The notes below the pieces were generated by a model, which did not search any database, was not told where the DNA came from, and was given only the letters and a program-made list of their open reading frames with translations. Of a stretch of 64,000 nucleotides of DNA, positions 58,809 through 64,000 are shown one piece after another. The number at the start of each line of letters is the position of its first letter. Position 1 is the first letter of the stretch. Origin of the DNA: a bacterium (lineage in GTDB: Bacteria; Planctomycetota; Planctomycetia; Planctomycetales; Planctomycetaceae); assembly GCA_016125225.1 (NCBI GenBank), contig WGME01000006.1, positions 1-64,000 of the forward strand. Reading direction: 5' to 3'. The position numbers were made by a program, and so were the translations under genes.

Positions 58809-59111
58809 CTACGGATTGAACTCAATATAGCCTTCCTGATAGATCGTGCGGTCCGTTCGCGGGCCATTCCGAATCACATAGTTATTGATACGGTAGGCAC
58901 TACGGACTGAGAACCCCTGGGCTTCGCGGTAGTACGCCGGGCGATACGCCGACCGATGTTCAGGCAGCGGGTAGTCGGCGGGCAAACCGGCAACGGGTGT
59001 GTGGCTGTAATACGAACGGCGATACATCCAGTCATCCGCCGATCCAACCTGGGGCAGCAGGACCATCAACAGCAGAAATAATTGGCCCCGGTAACGAAAA
59101 CGGTCTTGCAT
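58809..59111 (-). CDS. Small secreted protein of unknown function
   Basis: A 100-residue exported protein. The signal peptide is QLFLLLMVLLPQVGSADD. The mature part is Tyr/Arg-rich (MYRRSYYSHTPVAGLPADYPLPEH, YRPAYYREAQGF). ATG 59111 has GGAGG upstream. No family recognised. It is convergent with plsY (20 bases). Confidence 0.65.
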   Translation of the reverse strand: MQDRFRYRGQLFLLLMVLLPQVGSADDWMYRRSYYSHTPVAGLPADYPLPEHRSAYRPAYYREAQGFSVRSAYRINNYVIRNGPRTDRTIYQEGYIEFNP

Positions 59112-59341
59112 CTTGGCCTCCGTGTGGCCCGCGTGGTCTTTTGACATCCACTCAGATGTGCTATGTTGCGGAAACTCAACAAAACAGCGACATCCCGGTG
59201 GTTAAAACCACTGAGACGCAGGTTCCGGGCCAAACTGAGTTGAAGTTTTATTGAGGCCGCGATACCACAGAGCAACCGCCAGCAAGCGGGTTTTGATGCA
59301 TCGCCAGTTTGCCGTTGCGCCCTGGAGCGAAGATCTTTCCC

Positions 59342-60388
59342 GTGGTTGAGTACCGCTGCTTTCGCAATGCCGACCCTCCAGACTTGTTGCGGCTCTGGCA
59401 CGTTTGCCAACTGGGTCGTGGTGCGGCCTCGGGAATTGATATCGACATCTTCGAAACGGTGGTGTTTTCACAGCCCTACTTCGATCCACAAGGGCTGATT
59501 CTCGCGACGGTCAATGGCGAAGTGGTGGGCTTTGTGCACGCAGGGTTTGGCCCGAACCACGAAGAAACCCACATCTCAACCCATCGGGGGGTGATCTGTG
59601 CGGTCATGGTGGCTCCGAAATTTCGGCGTCAGGGAATCGGCCGCGAGTTGATGCGTCGCGCGGAAGAATATCTGCGGCAGCGCGGTGCCCCCCACGTCTT
59701 CGCCGGCGCCGCAACGCCGTTCGACCCGTTTTATTTTGGGATTTACGGGGGTTGCCAACCGGCTGGCTTTCTGGAAAGCGACCCGGCGGCAGCCCCATTC
59801 GTCCATGCGATGGGCTATACCGAGCACCATCGGCGATTGGTGCTGCAACGGTCTTTGCAGGACAAAGGCAGCCCCGGCGGCCTCCGTCTGATGAGCATTC
59901 GCCGCGCATCCAAATTGTGCAGTCCGGAAGTGCCCGCGCATCCCACGTGGTGGTGGTCGACACGTCCCGGCCGCTTGGATACGTTAGAATTGGCCCTGAT
60001 GCCGAAATCCGGCGGCGAACCGTACGCAAGCATTACCGTTGTCGGCCTCGATTTTTACGTCCACAAATGGCAGCAACGCGGCATCGGCCTGATGGATTTG
60101 TCCGTGCCGGAGCGTTACCGTCGCAAAGGGTATGGTCAGGCCTTGCTGGTGGAAGTCTGTCGTCGCATCCGCGAAGAAATGATTTCCATAGCCGAAGCCC
60201 ATGTCGATGCCACGGATACTGCCGCGTTCGGTGTCTTCCAGGCGGCGGGATTTGCCCCGATTGATACCGGAGTCGTCTACCAGAAGACACTCGCCCCAAT
60301 GCTGATGTCGGCCGAAGCCACCGAAGTGGAACCAGTCACCCTGGGGGCTGCAGCCGCCGAGGAAGTTTCCTTCGAGGTGGTGGCCTGA
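59342..60388 (+). CDS. Tandem GNAT-domain acetyltransferase
   Basis: A 348-residue protein with two acetyltransferase-like halves. The first has VICAVMVAPKFRRQGIGRELMRRAEEYLRQ (acetyl-CoA binding motif A, RxxGxG), the second LMDLSVPERYRRKGYGQALLVEVCRRIREE. Tandem GNATs of this size modify amino sugars, antibiotics or thiols; the substrate is not evident. GTG 59342 is used; the TTG at 59309 is an alternative. The next gene on the strand is the amidinotransferase 54 bases later. Confidence 0.82.
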   Translation: MVEYRCFRNADPPDLLRLWHVCQLGRGAASGIDIDIFETVVFSQPYFDPQGLILATVNGEVVGFVHAGFGPNHEETHISTHRGVICAVMVAPKFRRQGIGRELMRRAEEYLRQRGAPHVFAGAATPFDPFYFGIYGGCQPAGFLESDPAAAPFVHAMGYTEHHRRLVLQRSLQDKGSPGGLRLMSIRRASKLCSPEVPAHPTWWWSTRPGRLDTLELALMPKSGGEPYASITVVGLDFYVHKWQQRGIGLMDLSVPERYRRKGYGQALLVEVCRRIREEMISIAEAHVDATDTAAFGVFQAAGFAPIDTGVVYQKTLAPMLMSAEATEVEPVTLGAAAAEEVSFEVVA

Positions 60389-60442
60389 ATCGAATCGTAG
60401 CGTTCATCATCCGCCGGGCATCGCATCACGGAAGGTGTCCCC

Positions 60443-61267
60443 ATGCCAGATTTCGAGCAACCCACGATTCTGATGTGTCCGCCCGATTTCTTCGGGATTG
60501 AATACGAAATCAATCCGTGGATGGACCGGACGAAGCCGAGCGATCATGCCACCGCGACGGCTCAATGGAATGCCTTGCGTGACATTTTGATCTCGATCGG
60601 GGCCGACGTGCGGTTGATGGAACCGGTGCCGGGATTGCCCGATCTCGTCTTCACCGCCAACGCCGGTCTGGTCTGGAAAGAAACGATTTATCTTTCCTCG
60701 TTCCGACATGCCGCCCGACAAGGCGAGACGCCCGTCGATGATGCCTGGTTCCAGGCGGCGGGATTTGCCACGAAATCGTTACCCGTCCCGCACAACTTCG
60801 AAGGGGCCGGGGACGCCCTCTTCTGTGGCGACACCTTGTATGCGGGCTACCTGATTCGCAGCGACGCCTCCGCGATGCATTGGCTGGCCGCTGACATGGG
60901 CTGCCGGGTGATTCCGCTGCAGCTGACCGATACGCGGTTCTACCATCTCGACACCTGCTTCTGTCCGCTCGATCCGACCTCCGCGATTTACTTTCCCGGC
61001 GCGTTCGACAGCTATGCCCAGCAGACGCTGAAGCAGATTCCGCGCTTGATTCCAGTGGTTGAAGCCGAAGCTGCCCGGTTCGCCTGTAATGCCGTGGTGG
61101 TTGGCCAGCATGTCGTGATGAACAGCGGCTGCCCGCAGTTGGAAGCCGATCTCGCATCACACGGATTCATTCCGCATGCCACGCCCTTGGATGAATTCCT
61201 CAAATCGGGCGGCAGCGCGAAATGTCTGACCTTACGGCTCGATGGCGAAGACGCCGCAGTGTGGTAG
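60443..61267 (+). CDS. Amidinotransferase-fold protein (DDAH/arginine deiminase-like)
   Basis: A 274-residue protein of the pentein fold. LPDLVFTANAGLV, NFEGAGDALF, and YHLDTCFCPLD (catalytic His) precede the nucleophile Cys261 in SGGSAKCLTLRL. The layout fits dimethylarginine dimethylaminohydrolase or related guanidine-modifying enzymes that act on arginine derivatives. The exact substrate is open. The gene probably shares a transcript with the GNAT gene. Confidence 0.88.
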   Translation: MPDFEQPTILMCPPDFFGIEYEINPWMDRTKPSDHATATAQWNALRDILISIGADVRLMEPVPGLPDLVFTANAGLVWKETIYLSSFRHAARQGETPVDDAWFQAAGFATKSLPVPHNFEGAGDALFCGDTLYAGYLIRSDASAMHWLAADMGCRVIPLQLTDTRFYHLDTCFCPLDPTSAIYFPGAFDSYAQQTLKQIPRLIPVVEAEAARFACNAVVVGQHVVMNSGCPQLEADLASHGFIPHATPLDEFLKSGGSAKCLTLRLDGEDAAVW

Positions 61268-61275
61268 TCCTGCGG

Positions 61276-61782
61276 TCAGTATTTCAGACCATTCTTACGA
61301 ATGTGCACCCAGGGACCGATTGAACCCAACTCCGGGCCGGCGAGGGCTCCGGTGAGTTCCACAGCATAGATCACATGGTCGCCCGTGGCCATCTGATTCA
61401 CCACCTGGCCTTCGAGACAGCCGAGAGCGTCCGTCAGCCATGGCACACCGGTCGCGCCGCGGGACACATTCTGTCCGACGAACGCCGGTTGATCGGGTTC
61501 AAACCCGGCTCCGAAGTGTTTCAGAAACTGCTTCTGATTCTCGCCGATCAGGCACAGCCCCACAAAAGGTGATTCCAACAGCCAGTCGTGCAGATACCGC
61601 TTGGCATTCACGGCGACCGTGACCATCGGCGGGCTGAACGAAGCCTGCTGCACCCAACTCGCGAGCAGACCGGTTTCGCGACCATCGGGCAAGCGGGCGG
61701 TCAAGATGACCAGCCCGCTCGGCAAACGGCCTAAAACAGCGGCTAGCTCTGTCGGGGCGGTGTCGGCGGGTCCGGTGCTCAT
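61276..61782 (-). CDS. Flavin reductase-like protein
   Basis: A 168-residue FMN-binding split barrel of the flavin reductase family. It has LGRLPSGLVILTAR at the start, SFSPPMVTVAVNAKRY in the middle, and ALGCLEGQVVNQMATGDHVIYAVEL at the end. It would supply reduced flavin to a partner oxygenase or act as an NAD(P)H:flavin reductase. The start ATG overlaps the upstream gene's stop (ATGA), which decides between three nearby starts. Convergent with the amidinotransferase gene. Confidence 0.85.
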   Translation of the reverse strand: MSTGPADTAPTELAAVLGRLPSGLVILTARLPDGRETGLLASWVQQASFSPPMVTVAVNAKRYLHDWLLESPFVGLCLIGENQKQFLKHFGAGFEPDQPAFVGQNVSRGATGVPWLTDALGCLEGQVVNQMATGDHVIYAVELTGALAGPELGSIGPWVHIRKNGLKY

Positions 61783-62084
61783 GTCGCCCATTCTGACCGA
61801 CAACCGCGGCAACGGAAACCCACCAGGGTCGCCGTTCCGGGAATCACCTGCCCCTTGCGGTTGCGAACACCGTCGGCCAGCTCAATCGGCTCCACCACGG
61901 GATAATGGCACGACGGACAACAGCGGTTGTCGTATAGCAGCCGGGCCCGTTCGATCACGTCGAACATGGGGCCATGACCTGCTATTTCACCCGCATCACC
62001 GAAGGGAATGACCGCCGGTTCTTCGAGCGCCACACCACCATCGGTGTCGACTTCATCGGGCCACAAGACACGCAGTCGGCTCAT
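61779..62084 (-). CDS. Small zinc-ribbon-like hypothetical protein
   Basis: A 101-residue protein with two Cys pairs, CCPSCHYP and CRGCRSEW, likely one metal-binding ribbon, and an acidic first half (LWPDEVDTDGGVALEEP). AGAGGAG precedes the ATG. It overlaps the flavin reductase gene by four bases, so the two are translated together. No known family. Confidence 0.7.
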   Translation of the reverse strand: MSRLRVLWPDEVDTDGGVALEEPAVIPFGDAGEIAGHGPMFDVIERARLLYDNRCCPSCHYPVVEPIELADGVRNRKGQVIPGTATLVGFRCRGCRSEWAT

Positions 62085-62241
62085 CCGTGAGCTCCTCTGT
62101 CATGGACAAATCACTACGCCGTTACCGCCCCACATCCTGCAGGCAGCCCTCGGCCTAATCGTCAAGATCGTTAAAGTCTTACCGTCGCTCGGCCGAACTT
62201 GCAAGCGCGATCCGGCAACAAGCGCACGCCCGTCCATGCGT

Positions 62242-62307
62242 TTAGCCGCGAGGCAACGCCGAGCGCTGGGTGGATGAATCCAGCGATCGGCGTTGCCTCG
62301 CGGCTAA
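62242..62307. repeat. Large palindromic intergenic repeat (copy 1)
   Basis: Arms of 28 bases (TTAGCCGCGAGGCAACGCCG plus AGCGCTGG, and its near-perfect complement, one mismatch) around a ten-base spacer. It ends four bases from the DUF1501 stop. A related palindrome is at 63771-63836. The element recalls REP/MITE-like intergenic repeats. Confidence 0.75.
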
Positions 62308-62311
62308 TGGG

Positions 62312-63763
62312 TTATATGAGAATCGGCTCGACGACATGCCCATGCACGTCGGTCAGCCGAAACTGGCGGCCTTGGAAGCGGAATGTCAGCCGTTCGTGAT
62401 CGATGCCCAGCAGATGCAGCACGGTCGCCTGAAAATCGTGAACATCGACGGGGTTTTCGACGGCGTTGTAACCAAATTCGTCGCTGGCTCCGTAGGCCAT
62501 GCCCGGCTTGATCCCGCCGCCGGCCATCCACAGCGTGAACGCATACGGATGATGATCGCGGCCCCAGGCTTTCACATCGGCCATGTTGCCCTGCAGGAAC
62601 GGCGTGCGGCCGAACTCGCCCCCCCAGATCACCAAGGTGTCTTCCAGTAACCCACGCTGCTTCAGATCTTTCACCAAGGCCGCCGAGGGTTGGTCGGTGT
62701 CTTTGCACTGGATGGCGAATTGCGTGGTGAGATTGCGGTGATGATCCCAACCAGCGTGCATCAGTTGGACGAAGTTCACGCCCCGTTCGATCAACCGGCG
62801 GGCCATCAGACAGTTGTAGGCATACGATCCCTGCCGATGCACATCGGGGCCATACATCTCCAGAATGTGGGCCGGTTCAGTCGAGAAATCGGTCAGGTCA
62901 GGCACACTGGCCTGCATCTGATAGGCCATTTCATACTGGGCGATGCGGGTCAGAATTTCCGGGTCGCCGAACTCCTGATGATGCTGTTCGTTGAGCACGG
63001 CGAGATCATCGAGCAAACCCCGGCGGAGTTCGCGGCTCAGGCCATCGGGGTTCGAGAGATAGAGCACCGGTTCGCCGCTGCCTCGGAATTTCACGCCCTG
63101 ATACTTGGAGGGCAGGAAACCGGAACCCCAATAGAAGTCGTAGAAAATCTGGCCGCACGAGGCTTCTTTATCACGCGAAGTCATCACCACAAAGCCGGGG
63201 AGTTCCGCCGCCGAGGTCCCCAAGCCATAGGTCATCCAGGCCCCCATGCTGGGTCGGCCAGGCATTTCGGAACCGGTGAGAAAGAACGTGATCGCCGGGG
63301 CATGATTCACCGCCGAACTGTGCATCGACTTCACAAAGCACAGGTCATCGACAATGCCCGCCGTATGCGGCAGATAATCACAGACCCAGGCCCCGCTGTT
63401 GCCGTGTTGTTTGAAGCCGGGCAGGGCAGGGAGCACGAGCTTCTTGGAGTTCTGCGTCATCGTCGAGAGGCGTTGCCCCTTGTGAATCGATTCGGGGATC
63501 TCCTCACCGCGATGCTTTTCCATCTCCGGCTTGTAATCGAAGGTGTCGATGTGCGGCGGGGCACCATTCATGAAGAGATAGATGACACGCTTGGCCTTCG
63601 GCGGATGATGCGGCAGCCCTGCCAGACCACCGGCCGCATGGCCATCACGGGTCAATAACGACGCCAATGCCGCACCACCGATTCCGGTCGCCGTGGTCGA
63701 AAAGAAATGCCGACGAGTGACGGCTGCAGCGGGGTTCATGAAGTCGAACATGTTGTGATCCAT
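62312..63763 (-). CDS. DUF1501 family protein (Tat-exported)
   Basis: A 483-residue protein with a twin-arginine signal (TRRHFFSTTATGIGGAALASLL). It carries the DUF1501 fold related to the alkaline phosphatase/sulfatase superfamily (LFMNGAPPHIDTFDYKPEM, MHSSAVNHAPAITFFLTG, MHAGWDHHRNL, WGGEFGRTPFLQG, VHDFQATVLHLLGID). In planctomycetes it nearly always sits next to DUF1549/1553 cytochromes, as here. Role unknown. ATG 63763 has GGCCGGA directly upstream; the longer TTG reading begins inside a palindromic repeat. Confidence 0.9.
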   Translation of the reverse strand: MDHNMFDFMNPAAAVTRRHFFSTTATGIGGAALASLLTRDGHAAGGLAGLPHHPPKAKRVIYLFMNGAPPHIDTFDYKPEMEKHRGEEIPESIHKGQRLSTMTQNSKKLVLPALPGFKQHGNSGAWVCDYLPHTAGIVDDLCFVKSMHSSAVNHAPAITFFLTGSEMPGRPSMGAWMTYGLGTSAAELPGFVVMTSRDKEASCGQIFYDFYWGSGFLPSKYQGVKFRGSGEPVLYLSNPDGLSRELRRGLLDDLAVLNEQHHQEFGDPEILTRIAQYEMAYQMQASVPDLTDFSTEPAHILEMYGPDVHRQGSYAYNCLMARRLIERGVNFVQLMHAGWDHHRNLTTQFAIQCKDTDQPSAALVKDLKQRGLLEDTLVIWGGEFGRTPFLQGNMADVKAWGRDHHPYAFTLWMAGGGIKPGMAYGASDEFGYNAVENPVDVHDFQATVLHLLGIDHERLTFRFQGRQFRLTDVHGHVVEPILI

Positions 63764-63770
63764 TCCGGCC

Positions 63771-63836
63771 AATTAGCCGCGAGACGCAGTCGAGCGTTGT
63801 AATGACGCAGCGCTCGGCGTTGCCTTGCGGCTAATT
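63771..63836. repeat. Large palindromic intergenic repeat (copy 2)
   Basis: AATTAGCC...GGCTAATT with inner arms TTAGCCGCGAGACGCAGTCG and the complement-like CGCTCGGCGTTGCCTTGCGG, several mismatches. It shares TTAGCCGC and the GCTCGGCGTTGCC core with copy 1. It fills the space between the DUF1553 stop (63840) and the DUF1501 start (63763). Confidence 0.7.
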
Positions 63837-63839
63837 GAG

Positions 63840-64000
63840 TCACTCTTTGCACAGGGTTTCATCGAGATTCAACAGCAGCGAACTGACCGCCGTCCAGGCG
63901 GAGAAGTCCACCGGGGGAAGATCGAGATCGGGCGGCGATTCTCCGACACGGATCAACGCATTCGCGGCATCAAGGTCAGCGGTGTATTTCGTTCGCAGTT
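63840..64000 (-). CDS. DUF1553/PSD1-type planctomycete cytochrome, C-terminal end (partial)
   Basis: The last 53 codons of a gene running out of the window. The translation ends VDFSAWTAVSSLLLNLDET then LCKE, the typical C-terminus (W-T-A-V-x-x-x-L-L-N-L-D-E) of planctomycete DUF1553 proteins. These pair with DUF1501 as here and carry an N-terminal cytochrome domain outside this window. Stop TGA is at 63840-63842. Confidence 0.85.
   Translation of the reverse strand, partial: LRTKYTADLDAANALIRVGESPPDLDLPPVDFSAWTAVSSLLLNLDETLCKE

Noticed and set aside
59198-59211. GTGGTTAAAACCAC as operator
   Set aside because: A 6-bp-arm palindrome between divergent genes could occur by chance; no second copy or known regulator nearby.

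Overview
The window reads as a chromosomal segment of a planctomycete, probably family Planctomycetaceae. The lineage markers are a PVC-type haem-binding (Piru_Ver) cytochrome, a DUF1501/DUF1553 gene pair, a DUF447 protein, CRTAC1/FG-GAP and Tad-like secreted proteins, a BamA-type outer-membrane assembly factor, and many GTG/TTG starts. GC is moderately high by eye. Most of the window is stable housekeeping sequence, with small patches of mobile-element debris.

Layout. 1-9.6 kb is accessory: the 3' end of an IS5-family element abuts a haem-binding dehydrogenase-like gene, followed by an StcE-like M66 metalloprotease, then a fused ethanolamine ammonia-lyase (EutB-EutC) with a twin-arginine leader, then the tails of two different recombinases beside a tRNA-Ser(GCU). 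9.6-19.2 kb holds purA, bamA, a conserved unknown, a PPK2 polyphosphate kinase, a zinc-ribbon M48 protease, a DUF447 protein and a lipoprotein. 19.2-25.3 kb (minus strand) holds two TadE-like proteins, a TadG-like VWA protein and a TPR/CRTAC1 lipoprotein. 25.5-33.8 kb is a plus-strand run: YhaM-like nuclease, RNase R, sdhCAB with a clear promoter, and gcvT. 34-41 kb holds an MFS carrier, an ABC exporter pair, an orphan HPt protein, small membrane proteins and a secreted HExxH protein. 41.4-45.3 kb is a large VWA/coiled-coil/STN/Gly-rich protein whose reading frame breaks at an A9 tract, with a TPR/YfaP-like continuation in another frame. 45.3-64 kb is mostly housekeeping: tsaD, ctp, proS, an ALDH-like protein, MOSC, bshB1, a repeat-rich HTH/TM protein, hemB, MEKHLA and alpha/beta-hydrolase, plsY, a tandem GNAT, an amidinotransferase, a flavin reductase, then DUF1501/DUF1553 spaced by palindromic repeats.

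Working together. sdhCAB is a complete menaquinone-type succinate dehydrogenase/fumarate reductase. YhaM and RNase R form an RNA-decay pair. bshB1 suggests bacillithiol-type thiol metabolism. purA, hemB, proS, tsaD and plsY are core genes. BamA plus TadE/TadG-like proteins indicate an outer membrane and a secreted or pilus-like surface apparatus.

The observations I rate highest are the A9 frame break with an intact downstream domain, the Tat-leader EutB-EutC fusion without any eut neighbours, the paired palindromes in the DUF1501 operon, and the StcE-like protease. I did not see a defence island, CRISPR array, prophage or obvious new multi-gene system.
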